Under the pieces are notes generated by a model that was not told the DNA's origin, did not search any database, and was given only the letters and a program-made list of their open reading frames with translations. This document shows, in pieces, positions 53,674 to 62,724 of a DNA stretch of 64,000 nucleotides. The position numbers were made by a program, and so were the translations under genes. The DNA lies in contig JAGOPY010000003.1 in assembly GCA_017991835.1 (NCBI GenBank), positions 224,117 to 288,116 of the forward strand. The letters are read 5' to 3'. Within the stretch, counting starts at the first letter, position 1. Each line of letters starts with the position of its first letter. Origin of the DNA: Bacteroidales bacterium. Lineage in GTDB: Bacteria; Bacteroidota; Bacteroidia; Bacteroidales; JAGOPY01.

Positions 53674-53731
53674 TCATCCTTAAACTTTCCGGATTCAAAA
53701 TAAATCTATAAACAAACTAAAACCTAAAGTT

Positions 53732-55270
53732 ATGATGAAACAACATCCCAGAGGGTTGTTAGCTGCAGCCCTGGCCAACATGGGAGAACGGTTCGGTTTC
53801 TACACCATGATGGCGATCCTCGTATTGTTCTTACAGGCAAAATTCGGCCTTTCAGGCACTCATGCAGGGATAATTTATTCGGTATTCTATTTTTCAATCT
53901 ACATTCTGGCTTTTGTAGGCGGATTGATTGCTGACAAGACAAGAAATTACAAGGGGACCATCATGATCGGCCAGTTTGTCATGGCAGCCGGTTACCTGTT
54001 GATTGCCATCCCGACAAAGACGCCGGTGCCAAACCAGGTCTTGTTTCTTATCATCAGTTGTATCGGACTGTTTACTATTGCTTTCGGCAACGGATTGTTC
54101 AAAGGCAACCTGCAGGCGCTCGTCGGGCAGATGTACGACAATCCAACCTACGGAAAAATGAGAGATTCCGGTTTTTCGCTCTTTTACATGTTCATCAATG
54201 TCGGGGCATTGTTTGCACCTATTGCCGCCATTGCCATGCGGAACGGCTGGCTTATGCGCCACGGGTATGAGTATAATCCCAACCTGCCGGAACTTTGCCA
54301 CCAGTATCTAAAGGGCACGATCACGCCGGAGGCGGCTACCAAACTGCAGACCCTGGCCTCCGAGGTCAGCACTGCGGGGCCGGTAAGCGATCTGACATTA
54401 TTTGCCAACGATTATCTCAACGTTTTCGCTACCGGATTCCATTATGCTTTCGGTATTTCGATCATTGCCATGCTGATCTCCCTGACGATTTACCTGGTCA
54501 ACAAGAAGATTTTCCCCGATCCGTCGCTCAAGGTCAAAACAGTGGTGAATGGTGAACATCATGAAATAACCATGGATCCCAAAGAGGTCAAACAGAGATT
54601 GTATGCTTTGTTCGCTGTGTTCGGCATTGTTATCTTCTTCTGGTTCTCTTTCCATCAGAACGGATTGACACTCACCTATTTCGCCAAAGATTATACCGAT
54701 CTCAGCGGTATCCGGATCAATCTCGGAGTCATGGAGATCAAAGGAGCCGAAATTTTCCAGTCGATCAACCCAATATTTATCGTCCTGTTAACGCCGATAA
54801 TTATGGGAATCTTCGGATGGCTCCGGGCCCGGGGCAAAGAGCCATCAACTCCGAAGAAGATCGCTATCGGGATGCTCATAGCCGCAACAGCCTATTTAGT
54901 TATGACAATAGGATCCATGGGATTACCGCTGAAATCGGAGGTTGAGGCAGCCGGCGGAATGGCCGATGCAGAGCGCGTTACGCCAATGCTGCTGATCGGC
55001 ACCTATTTCATCCTGACGGTCGCAGAGCTTTTCATCAGCCCGCTGGGCATTTCATTCGTATCTAAGGTGGCTCCGCCGCAGTACCAGGGCGTCATGCAGG
55101 GAGGATGGCTCGGAGCGACTGCCATCGGGAACCAGTTGCTGTTCATCGGCGCCATTCTTTACGAAAGTGTGCCGATCTGGCTTACCTGGAGCGTATTCGT
55201 CGTAGCCTGTTTCCTCTCCTTCCTGACCATGCTGTTTATGGTAAGATGGCTGGAACGTGTAGCAAAATAA
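53732..55270 (+). CDS. POT family proton-dependent peptide transporter
   Basis: A 512-residue inner-membrane symporter of the POT/PTR2 class that takes up di- and tripeptides with protons. The E-R-F-x-F-Y motif (NMGERFGFYTMMAILVLFL) is in the first helix and couples proton binding to transport. The PTR2 signature (FSIYILAFVGGLIADK, then GFSLFYMFINVGALFAPI) is also present. At least twelve hydrophobic segments can be counted, with a longer loop at about 185-225. The second of two adjacent ATGs may be the true start. The stop is one base before the next start, so it shares a transcript with the radical SAM gene. Confidence 0.9.
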   Translation: MMKQHPRGLLAAALANMGERFGFYTMMAILVLFLQAKFGLSGTHAGIIYSVFYFSIYILAFVGGLIADKTRNYKGTIMIGQFVMAAGYLLIAIPTKTPVPNQVLFLIISCIGLFTIAFGNGLFKGNLQALVGQMYDNPTYGKMRDSGFSLFYMFINVGALFAPIAAIAMRNGWLMRHGYEYNPNLPELCHQYLKGTITPEAATKLQTLASEVSTAGPVSDLTLFANDYLNVFATGFHYAFGISIIAMLISLTIYLVNKKIFPDPSLKVKTVVNGEHHEITMDPKEVKQRLYALFAVFGIVIFFWFSFHQNGLTLTYFAKDYTDLSGIRINLGVMEIKGAEIFQSINPIFIVLLTPIIMGIFGWLRARGKEPSTPKKIAIGMLIAATAYLVMTIGSMGLPLKSEVEAAGGMADAERVTPMLLIGTYFILTVAELFISPLGISFVSKVAPPQYQGVMQGGWLGATAIGNQLLFIGAILYESVPIWLTWSVFVVACFLSFLTMLFMVRWLERVAK

Positions 55271-55271
55271 G

Positions 55272-56213
55272 TTGTATCCCTGGAATCATCACCGTCGGTT
55301 CAACAGCTATGCCGAACATCTGAAAAAACAGTTCGGGGGGAGGGTACAGAAACTGGCTATCGATGCGGGCTTCACCTGTCCCAACCGCGATGGGTCCAAA
55401 GGGCTTGGCGGATGTACCTATTGTGATAACGATGCTTTCAATCCATCTTATTGCAAACCCGAAAAAACGGTCAGTCAGCAGATTGTAGAAGGCATTGAAT
55501 TTCACCGGAAGAGATACCGGCGGGCGGCAAAGTACCTGGCTTATTTTCAGCCTTATTCGAATACCTATGCTCCCCTGGCCAGGCTGCGGGAAATCTACCG
55601 GCAGGCCATCGAAATCCCTGAAATAGCAGGGATTGTGATCGGAACCCGGCCCGATTGCATCGACGTGGATAAACTGGAATACCTTGCAGAATTGGCTAAA
55701 ACGCATTATGTGATGCTTGAGTTTGGGATCGAATCGTGCTATGACGAGACGCTTCGCCGGATCAACCGGGGCCATACGTTTTCGGAAACGGTGGAGGCTC
55801 TTGATTTGGCAAAACAATACAGGATCAAAACAGGTGTTCACCTGATCTTCGGACTACCCGGCGAAACACGCGATATGATGCTACATCAGGCAGAAATCAT
55901 TTCAAACCTTCCGGTTAACACCATAAAATTCCATCAGTTGCAGATCATCCGGGGTACAAGGATGGAACGGGAATACAGGGAAAAGCCGGACGACTTTGCC
56001 TTTTTCACTCTGGAAGAGTATATCGATTTTGTGATCGACTTTGCCGAAAAACTAAATCCTTCCATTGTCATCGAACGTTTTGCCGGCGAAGTGCCTCCCC
56101 GATTCCTGGCCGGTCCGGGCTGGGGGCTTATACGGAATGATCAGATACTGAGGATGATCGAGTTAAGGATGGAGGAAAGGGGGACATGGCAGGGAAAAGG
56201 GAAAAGGGAATAG
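55272..56213 (+). CDS. TIGR01212 family radical SAM protein (YhcC-like)
   Basis: A 313-residue radical SAM protein. The iron-sulfur cluster cysteines lie in FTCPNRDGSKGLGGCTYCDN, with a long gap between the first and second Cys that is typical of the TIGR01212/YhcC group. Other conserved parts are LAYFQPYSNTYAPL, IGTRPDCID, EFGIESCYDETLRRINRGH and HLIFGLPGET. The reaction is not established, although an RNA-modifying role has been discussed. The start is a TTG at 55272, one base after the transporter stop. It gives the family N-terminus MYPWNHHRRFNSYA. Confidence 0.87.
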   Translation: MYPWNHHRRFNSYAEHLKKQFGGRVQKLAIDAGFTCPNRDGSKGLGGCTYCDNDAFNPSYCKPEKTVSQQIVEGIEFHRKRYRRAAKYLAYFQPYSNTYAPLARLREIYRQAIEIPEIAGIVIGTRPDCIDVDKLEYLAELAKTHYVMLEFGIESCYDETLRRINRGHTFSETVEALDLAKQYRIKTGVHLIFGLPGETRDMMLHQAEIISNLPVNTIKFHQLQIIRGTRMEREYREKPDDFAFFTLEEYIDFVIDFAEKLNPSIVIERFAGEVPPRFLAGPGWGLIRNDQILRMIELRMEERGTWQGKGKRE

Positions 56214-56263
56214 GAAATAGGGAATAGGGAAAAAGGAATAGTGAATAATAATAGTATTAGGAA
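56189..56263. repeat. Purine-rich short-word repeat
   Basis: Imperfect tandem words GGGAAAA, GGGAATA and GGAAATA run from the last codons of the radical SAM gene to about 56263. This is low-complexity sequence with no gene in it. Confidence 0.7.
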
Positions 56264-56294
56264 ATAGGGTTGGAATTGAATGGTGGTTTTTTTT

Positions 56295-56327
56295 TCTGTT
56301 ATTTCCGGAATTATCTTTTTATATTTG
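56295..56327 (+). promoter_or_regulatory. Promoter for the first large T9SS gene
   Basis: TATATTTG at 56320-56327 matches the -7 element exactly. TCTG at 56295-56298 is a weak -33 at a 21-base spacing. The start codon is 43 bases downstream. Confidence 0.5.
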
Positions 56328-56369
56328 CCTTTGTGCATTCTTATAGTGTTAACCAAAAAATAAAGCTTT

Positions 56370-59300
56370 ATGAAAAAGTTATTACTACTATCGTTATCGT
56401 TGCTCTTCACCTGGGCTGCCTTCTCACAAGGTGCTTTGTACACCGATGATTTTGAAGGCTATGCGGTGGGAGATTACATTGCTGAAAGTAATCCGACCTG
56501 GTGGACCACCTGGAGCAATGATCCCGGTTCGGGCGAAGACGCATACATTTCTGACAATTTTGCCAGCAGCCCGACCAAATCCGTTTTTGTCGATCCGGAC
56601 GACGGCCTTACCGACCTGGTACTTAAATTGGGAAATAAGACCAGTGGAGCATATATACTGAGTTGGAATATATATGTTGAGGCCGGATACCAGGGCTATT
56701 ACAATGTTCAGCATTTTGAGTCGCCGGGAATAGAATGGGCCTTTGATGTATGGTTCTATGATGATGGAACCGGAGAATTAATGGTTGGCAATGTTTACTA
56801 TCCATTTACTTATTCTCCCGGAGCGTGGACCTCGGTTGAGCATGAAATCAATATTGATGGTGACATGGCAAAACTTTATATCGATGGTGTCCAGGTCCAT
56901 GAATGGCCCTTCTCCTATCAGACACAGGAAACCACCGGCACCAATCAGCTTGGCGGAGTCGATTTCTGGACCGATGATGCTACTTACAGGTTTTATCTCG
57001 ACGATGTTAATTTCGCACCCATGCCCATTACGCTCTATGAGGATGACTTCGAATCATACAATGTCGGTGATTATGTTGCCGAAAGCATTCCCGACTGGTG
57101 GACCACCTGGAGCAATGATCCCGGTTCAGGAGAAGACGGATATTTTTCCGATGATTTTGCACACAGCCCGACAAAATCCATTTTCGTGGATCCGGACGAC
57201 GGCCTCACCGACCTGGTGCTGAAACTCGGAAACAAGACCAGCGGTGTATATTTCCTCGACTGGTATATGTATGTTGAAGCCGGATACCAGGGCTATTATA
57301 ATTTCCAGCATTTTGAATCGCCCGGTATCGAATGGGCTTTCGATGTCTGGTATTATGACGATGGCACCGGCGAATTAATGGTAGGAAACATTTATTATGG
57401 ATTCACTTATAATCCGGGAGAATGGAATAAAATTGAACATTATATTAATATCGATGAAGATATCGCCAGCCTGTCCGTCAACGGGGTCCAGGTACATGAA
57501 TGGCCTTTCTCTTATCAGACACAGGAAACCACCGGTACCAATCAACTGGGTGGTGTCGATTTCTGGACAGATGATGCGACCTACAGGTATTACATCGATG
57601 ACCTCAAATTCACCCAGCTTGGAGCCGAATCCAATCCTTCTATTGCCGTCAATCCGGCCAGCATCTCAACATCTGCTGCAGCAGGCACAACGGTGACCGT
57701 ACCTTTGACCATCACCAACAACGGGACAGCCGACCTCACTTATGATCTGAGCGTCTTCTACCCGATGGAAGGCCAGAACCAGCCGGCACCAGCTATCGAA
57801 AATCCGGCTTCTCATTCCAGGTCACTGGGATATGCCATGGATAATACTACGGATCCAAATTATCGCCCCGCTGCGTATAATCCTGTAACCGACGATTTTC
57901 TCCTGCATTATGACGGCGACAATGCCGATGCATTCTCATGGGGGCCCAATCCGCCTTATACCATTGTAAATGCCGCTATGTTCCCACCCGAACTGACACT
58001 TCCGCAAGCCGGAACTTATATCACATCTGTGATCATGTACTTCAATATGATCGGAACTGACTTCAGGGTGCGTATTTACGGTCAGGGCAACGGTTATCAG
58101 CCGGGAACCATGCTGGTCGACCAGCCGTTCACCCCGTCTGAAGCTACATGGACAGAAGTTGAACTGGACAATCCCGTGTATATCACAGGAGAAGAGATCT
58201 GGGTAGGTTACCAATACACACAGCCGTCTGCCGACATGTTTATCCCCGGTGTGGATGCCGGCCCTAATAACATCAACGGCGACTGGATCTCATTCAACGG
58301 GATTTCCTGGAACCATCTGACCGATTATGAAGATACCCGTAACTGGAACATCCGTGCCATGCTTACCGGTACCCCTGTCGATCAGTGGCTTTCAGCCAAT
58401 CCCACTTCAGGAACCGTAGCTCCGGGCGAATCGGTCACTGTTAATGTGACTTGCGATGCTAACGGCCTCGAAGCAGGCGTTTACGACGGTATGGTGCGCA
58501 TAATGAGCAATGATATGCAAAATGCCCAGATTGACGTACCGGTTACCTTCACTGTGACCTCCGGCGGCACCATGACCTCCATCATCCTCGATTTCGAAGC
58601 CCAGGAAGACTGGTCGCTCACATTTGATCCCTGGACCACCGTAGATGTGGATGGATCAAACACTTATGGTATTGAAGGTGTTGACTTCCCGCATGCCGGC
58701 GAGCCCATGTCGTTCATCGCCTTTAATCCGGCTACTACCGAACCGTCCTTAGCCGACGATCCGGAACTCCAGCCGCACGGCGGCGTCCGCTTCGGAGCCG
58801 TTATGGCTTCTGCCGGGCCGACTTACGAGAATAACGACTGGCTGATCTCCCCGCAGGTTACCCTGGGAATGAATTCCTCGCTGACGTTCTGGGTAAAAAC
58901 ATATGTCGACGACTGGGGATTGGAAAGATACAATGTGCTGATTTCAACCACCGATAACGATCCGGCCAGCTTTACCCTGATTTCCGATCCACCCTATATG
59001 GAAGCTCCGACAGACTGGACTGAAATGTACTACGACCTGTCTGCTTATGACGGACAGACTGTTTACGTCGCTATCCAGGGTGTTACAGCCGATGCGTTCA
59101 TCTTTATGGTGGATGACATTTCCATCGACTACTATACGGGAACTCCTGAAATCGGTAATGTTAACTTCTCGGTTTATCCTAATCCGGTTGTTAACGATAT
59201 GACGATTACCAGCGATTCGGAAATGAACAGGATCGAAATTTTCAACCAGCTCGGACAGAAAGTGTTCGCCAGGGACATCAAAGAATTCAAATACAGAGTG

Positions 59301-59387
59301 AATGCCAGCGAATTTGAGAATGGAGTGTATTATATTCGGATCACCGCTGAAACCGGAGTTACTACTCAAAAAGTAACAATTAAATAA
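56370..59387 (+). CDS. T9SS-exported protein with duplicated LamG-like domains
   Basis: A 1005-residue cargo protein. After a signal peptide (about 1-19, ending AAFSQ) it has two near-copies of a concanavalin/LamG-like domain (about 23-215 and 223-412), each starting with a DDFE motif and containing WWTTWSNDPGSGED. A spaced Ig-like region follows (about 422-470 and 660-720). Next come a beta domain with FSWGPN...TIVNAAMFPPELTLP (about 505-660) and a MAM/choice-of-anchor-J-like domain (about 725-925, ILDFEAQEDWSLTFDPWTTV). The end is a type A sorting domain (FSVYPNPVVNDMTITS...). It should be surface-anchored or released and probably binds glycans or acts as an adhesin. Its C-terminal half is shared with the next gene. 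Confidence 0.85.
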   Translation: MKKLLLLSLSLLFTWAAFSQGALYTDDFEGYAVGDYIAESNPTWWTTWSNDPGSGEDAYISDNFASSPTKSVFVDPDDGLTDLVLKLGNKTSGAYILSWNIYVEAGYQGYYNVQHFESPGIEWAFDVWFYDDGTGELMVGNVYYPFTYSPGAWTSVEHEINIDGDMAKLYIDGVQVHEWPFSYQTQETTGTNQLGGVDFWTDDATYRFYLDDVNFAPMPITLYEDDFESYNVGDYVAESIPDWWTTWSNDPGSGEDGYFSDDFAHSPTKSIFVDPDDGLTDLVLKLGNKTSGVYFLDWYMYVEAGYQGYYNFQHFESPGIEWAFDVWYYDDGTGELMVGNIYYGFTYNPGEWNKIEHYINIDEDIASLSVNGVQVHEWPFSYQTQETTGTNQLGGVDFWTDDATYRYYIDDLKFTQLGAESNPSIAVNPASISTSAAAGTTVTVPLTITNNGTADLTYDLSVFYPMEGQNQPAPAIENPASHSRSLGYAMDNTTDPNYRPAAYNPVTDDFLLHYDGDNADAFSWGPNPPYTIVNAAMFPPELTLPQAGTYITSVIMYFNMIGTDFRVRIYGQGNGYQPGTMLVDQPFTPSEATWTEVELDNPVYITGEEIWVGYQYTQPSADMFIPGVDAGPNNINGDWISFNGISWNHLTDYEDTRNWNIRAMLTGTPVDQWLSANPTSGTVAPGESVTVNVTCDANGLEAGVYDGMVRIMSNDMQNAQIDVPVTFTVTSGGTMTSIILDFEAQEDWSLTFDPWTTVDVDGSNTYGIEGVDFPHAGEPMSFIAFNPATTEPSLADDPELQPHGGVRFGAVMASAGPTYENNDWLISPQVTLGMNSSLTFWVKTYVDDWGLERYNVLISTTDNDPASFTLISDPPYMEAPTDWTEMYYDLSAYDGQTVYVAIQGVTADAFIFMVDDISIDYYTGTPEIGNVNFSVYPNPVVNDMTITSDSEMNRIEIFNQLGQKVFARDIKEFKYRVNASEFENGVYYIRITAETGVTTQKVTIK
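57850..59384 (+). repeat. Shared 3' module, copy A
   Basis: About 1.5 kb ending at the stop codon is closely similar in protein and DNA to 60838-62367 in the next gene. Long stretches such as those coding DDWGLERYNVLISTTDN and ISDPPYMEAPTDWTEMYYDL are almost unchanged. The divergence is lowest in the anchor-J-like domain. Confidence 0.85.
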
Positions 59388-59417
59388 GCATTTCTTTCAT
59401 TATTAATGCCATAAGAC

Positions 59418-59456
59418 AAGAGGCTGCCCCTGATTCAGAGGCAGCCTCTTTTTTTT
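59418..59456 (+). terminator. Rho-independent terminator
   Basis: The stem AAGAGGCTGCC / GGCAGCCTCTT with an 11-base loop is followed by eight Ts. It separates the two large T9SS genes into independent transcripts. Confidence 0.9.
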
Positions 59457-59550
59457 GTTTTACCATTAACATTAATGACTTTATATTTTGTTGGTTTGTA
59501 TTGAAAGATTTATCCATAAATTTGAATCATTAAATTCTAATTCAAACAAT

Positions 59551-62370
59551 ATGATGAAAAAATTACTATTGATTTTTGTCGGGCTTGCAGCCATGTCTTA
59601 TTTGCAGGCCCAGGAAGGATGGATTGAGAAAAATTCCAACCTGACAGTCGGTAATGGTATCGGACAGATCTCCGTCGGAATGCTGGATCAAACAGCCTTG
59701 TGGGCTCTGCCTGTCGACGCTACCGGCGCTATCGTCGATGGCTTTACGCGTTCACTCGACGGGGGCCAGACCTGGTATCCCGGCACATTCAATGCCGGCG
59801 ACGGGCTGTCGCAACTCTTTGCCATCAATTCCACAACCTGCTGGGCCGTGTTCAACACCGGAGCCACCCAGGGACTTTACAAAACCGAAAACGCCGGGGC
59901 CACCTGGACCAAAAAAGGTAATGCATATGGCAGCTCATCCTTTGCCAATATTCTTCACTTCTTTAACGAAGACGACGGAGTTGCACAGGGTGATCCGGTA
60001 GGCGGATATTATGAAATTTATACCACCAGCAATGGCGGTGAGACCTGGACACGCGTTCCTTCAATCAATATCCCCGCACCTACCAGCGGTGAATACGGTA
60101 TCACCGGAAACTATGACGCCGTGGGCGATCATATCTGGTTCGGTACCAATAAAGGGAGGATCTTCCATTCGGCTGACAAAGGGCTCCACTGGACAGCTTC
60201 GCTGACGACCTTCGGCGCAACGACCGTCGTACAGCCCGAGTTCTCGGATGAACTGAACGGCATGGCATTCCGTTCCTATCTGGATCTCGGTCTTGAGCCT
60301 ACATTAAGCATTACTCATGACGGTGGCGCTACCTGGGAATCGGTCAATGTAGCCGGCCCGATGTATGCCCGCTATATTACCTATGTTCCGGGAACGACGG
60401 CCACTTTCGTCGGATCAGCCAGTGCAGAAGGCGAAAACGGCATATCTTACACCACGGATGGTGGTTATACCTGGGCGGCTATTACAGAAGGCTATGATTT
60501 CATGGCATCGGTATGGCTTGATAACGAAACAGGCTGGGCAGGTTCATTTGCACGGTCAAGCCGCAGCGTTGGTGGTATGTACATCTACGACGGACCTCCG
60601 CTGGAAGCTTTTGAAGTACCCGGAATCGCTTTCAATCCCTCTGAAATCGTCGAACAAGCCGAAGCAGGCGGCGTCGAATCACAAATCCTGACCGTATCAA
60701 ATACCGGCGGAGTTGACCTGGTCTACAGCGCTCATGTAGTTTATGTCCAGCCTGCTAAGAGCGCTCCGCAGACTATTCTTGCTGCCCAGCCGTCTCCTGT
60801 CAGGGAAAATGGAGGCAGCAACGTGATCTCCACCGATCCTTCCTACCGCCCGGCCGCTTATAATCCGCCGACGGATGATTTCCTCCTCCATTATGACGGC
60901 AACAACGCCGACGCATTCTCCTGGGGGCCGAATCTGCCCTATACCATTGTTAATGCAGCTATGTTCCCGCCCGAACTGACCCTTCCGCACGCCGGAATGA
61001 TGCTGACCTCGGTGATCATGTATTTTAACATGACGGGCGATGATCACAGGGTACGTGTTTACGGTCCCGGTAATGGCAGCGGTCCCGGCGAAATGCTGGT
61101 CGATCAGCCTTTTACACCTACTGCTGAATCCTGGACCGAGGTAGAACTCGACAATCCGGTCTATATTACAGGTGGAGAACTCTGGATCGGCTACCAGTAT
61201 ACACAGCCGGTCGCGGATATGTTCATTCCCGGCGTCGATGAAGGCCCGAATAATATCAACGGCGACTGGATTTCGTTCGACGGCGTGGTATGGAACCACC
61301 TGACCGACTATGAATCCAATGTCAACTGGAATATTCGCGGGATGCTTACCGGCGAGCCGGTAGCTCAATGGCTGGCTATTTCATCCGATGGCGGTACAAT
61401 TGAAGCGGGTGGAAGCGATCAGATCACCGTTACCTGCGATGCGGCCGACCTGGCACCCGGAACCTATCATGCAGCTATCCGCTTCCTGAGCAACGACCCG
61501 GATTTCCCATCCGTAGACGTTCCGGTCACATTCGAAGTAACCGAATCAGGCTCACTTCAGTCAGTAATCCTCGATTTCGAAGCCCAGGAAGATTGGTCGC
61601 TGACTTTTGATCCGTGGACCACTGTTGATGTCGATGGATCCGCTACTTATGGTATCGAGGGTGTTGAATTCCCTCATGCCGGCGAACCCATGTCGTTCAT
61701 CGCCTTTAACCCGGCGACCACCGAACCTTCCCTCGCTGATGATCCGGAACTCCAGCCACATGGCGGCGTCCGCTTCGGCGCTTGCATGGCATCGGCGTCA
61801 CCGACTTACGAAAACGATGACTGGCTGATCTCACCGGCGGTGACTCTCGGAATGAATTCCTCTCTTACCTTCTGGGTTAAGACCTATGTCGATGACTGGG
61901 GCCTGGAAAGATACAATGTACTGATCTCCACTACCGATAACAATCCGGCCAGCTTTACCCTGATTTCCGATCCACCATATATGGAAGCTCCAACCGACTG
62001 GACAGAAATGTACTACGACCTCTCCGCCTATGACGGACAGACCGTGTATGTCGCTATCCAGGGCGTTACGGCCGATGCATTCATCTTTATGGTGGATGAT
62101 ATTTCGATCGATTACTGGGTCGGGACACCTGAATCGGAGGAAGTATCCTTCTCGGTCTATCCCAATCCTGTTGTCAATGAAATGAATATCACCAGCAATA
62201 CTGAAATGACAAGGGTTGAAATTTTCAACCAGCTTGGCCAGAAGGTGTTTGCAAGAGATATGAATGATCTCAGGTACAAGGTGAATGCCGCCGAATTTAA
62301 CAACGGCGTTTACACCATTCGGATCACAACCGAATCAGGAGTTACTACTAAGAAAGTGACGATCAACTAA
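59551..62370 (+). CDS. T9SS-exported BNR-propeller protein
   Basis: A 939-residue cargo protein. A signal peptide (about 1-20, ending LQAQ) precedes a beta-propeller with BNR/photosystem-II-assembly-type repeats (about 25-345). Each repeat shows an Asp-box-like turn such as LDGGQTWYPG, ENAGATWTKKG, SNGGETWTRVP, HDGGATWESV and TDGGYTWAAI. An Ig-like segment (about 355-400), the FSWGPN...MFPPELTLP domain and the anchor-J-like domain follow, then a type A sorting domain (FSVYPNPVVNEMNITS). The second half is a paralogous copy of the previous protein's. It is likely a surface or secreted protein; propellers of this kind often bind glycans, but no catalytic residues stand out. The ATG at 59551 is preferred because the signal peptide starts there. 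Confidence 0.85.
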   Translation: MMKKLLLIFVGLAAMSYLQAQEGWIEKNSNLTVGNGIGQISVGMLDQTALWALPVDATGAIVDGFTRSLDGGQTWYPGTFNAGDGLSQLFAINSTTCWAVFNTGATQGLYKTENAGATWTKKGNAYGSSSFANILHFFNEDDGVAQGDPVGGYYEIYTTSNGGETWTRVPSINIPAPTSGEYGITGNYDAVGDHIWFGTNKGRIFHSADKGLHWTASLTTFGATTVVQPEFSDELNGMAFRSYLDLGLEPTLSITHDGGATWESVNVAGPMYARYITYVPGTTATFVGSASAEGENGISYTTDGGYTWAAITEGYDFMASVWLDNETGWAGSFARSSRSVGGMYIYDGPPLEAFEVPGIAFNPSEIVEQAEAGGVESQILTVSNTGGVDLVYSAHVVYVQPAKSAPQTILAAQPSPVRENGGSNVISTDPSYRPAAYNPPTDDFLLHYDGNNADAFSWGPNLPYTIVNAAMFPPELTLPHAGMMLTSVIMYFNMTGDDHRVRVYGPGNGSGPGEMLVDQPFTPTAESWTEVELDNPVYITGGELWIGYQYTQPVADMFIPGVDEGPNNINGDWISFDGVVWNHLTDYESNVNWNIRGMLTGEPVAQWLAISSDGGTIEAGGSDQITVTCDAADLAPGTYHAAIRFLSNDPDFPSVDVPVTFEVTESGSLQSVILDFEAQEDWSLTFDPWTTVDVDGSATYGIEGVEFPHAGEPMSFIAFNPATTEPSLADDPELQPHGGVRFGACMASASPTYENDDWLISPAVTLGMNSSLTFWVKTYVDDWGLERYNVLISTTDNNPASFTLISDPPYMEAPTDWTEMYYDLSAYDGQTVYVAIQGVTADAFIFMVDDISIDYWVGTPESEEVSFSVYPNPVVNEMNITSNTEMTRVEIFNQLGQKVFARDMNDLRYKVNAAEFNNGVYTIRITTESGVTTKKVTIN
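60838..62367 (+). repeat. Shared 3' module, copy B
   Basis: The counterpart of 57850-59384. A few codon-scale gaps fall in the Ig-like linker (about 61380-61555), where the proteins differ most. The rest aligns with few gaps. Confidence 0.85.
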
Positions 62371-62394
62371 GCTGATTCGATCATAACTTTATGC

Positions 62395-62428
62395 AAAAGG
62401 CTGCCTTTTTTAGAGGGCAGCCTTTTTT
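62395..62428 (+). terminator. Rho-independent terminator
   Basis: The stem AAAAGGCTGCC / GGCAGCCTTTT with a T-rich loop is followed by more Ts. It ends the BNR-propeller gene transcript. Confidence 0.88.
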
Positions 62429-62434
62429 AATTCT

Positions 62435-62537
62435 GCGACTAAAGCCGTCGGTTCACGAAAGGTCTTCTTCCGACGACTAAAGCCGTCGGTTCACGAAAGG
62501 TCTTCTTCCGACGACTAAAGCCGTCGGTTCAAAGACC
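62435..62537. repeat. 38-bp tandem repeat with internal hairpin
   Basis: Units begin at 62437, 62475 and 62513 (period exactly 38; the third is partial). Each holds GACTAAAGCCGTCGGTTC and, across unit borders, CCGACG...CGTCGG able to form a hairpin. The array ends about 10 bases before the stop codon of the RHH gene. It is related in sequence to the hairpin pair near 51.3 kb. Confidence 0.85.
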
Positions 62538-62546
62538 TTTTTATTG

Positions 62547-62705
62547 TCAGGATTTAGCTTTCTTTTTTCTTCCTGCAGACGATAATGCCTGGTCGATGAT
62601 CCATTCGAGCTGGCCGTTTACGCTCCGGAATTCGTCGGCAGCCCATTTTTCGATGGCTTCATAGGTTTCCGGATTCAATCGCAATACAAAAGTTTTTTTT
62701 GCCAT
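62547..62705 (-). CDS. Arc-type ribbon-helix-helix small DNA-binding protein
   Basis: A 52-residue protein. The N-terminal strand KKTFVLRLNPE and the helices that follow (ETYEAIEKWAADEFRSVNGQ, then LEWIIDQALSSAG) fit the Arc/MetJ ribbon-helix-helix fold. RSVNGQLEWIIDQAL is close to the Arc-like consensus, and a basic tail (RKKKAKS) closes it. RHH proteins bind DNA as dimers and usually repress their own operon. It lies 19 bases downstream of the SPFH gene on the same strand, so the two form an operon. It is easily missed by length cut-offs. The start is the ATG ending at 62705. Confidence 0.82.
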   Translation of the reverse strand: MAKKTFVLRLNPETYEAIEKWAADEFRSVNGQLEWIIDQALSSAGRKKKAKS

Positions 62706-62724
62706 CCCCGGTCAGATTTAGTTT

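Noticed and set aside
62435..62537. CRISPR-like array of 38-bp units
   Set aside because: Units are contiguous and identical with no variable spacer, and only two full copies exist.
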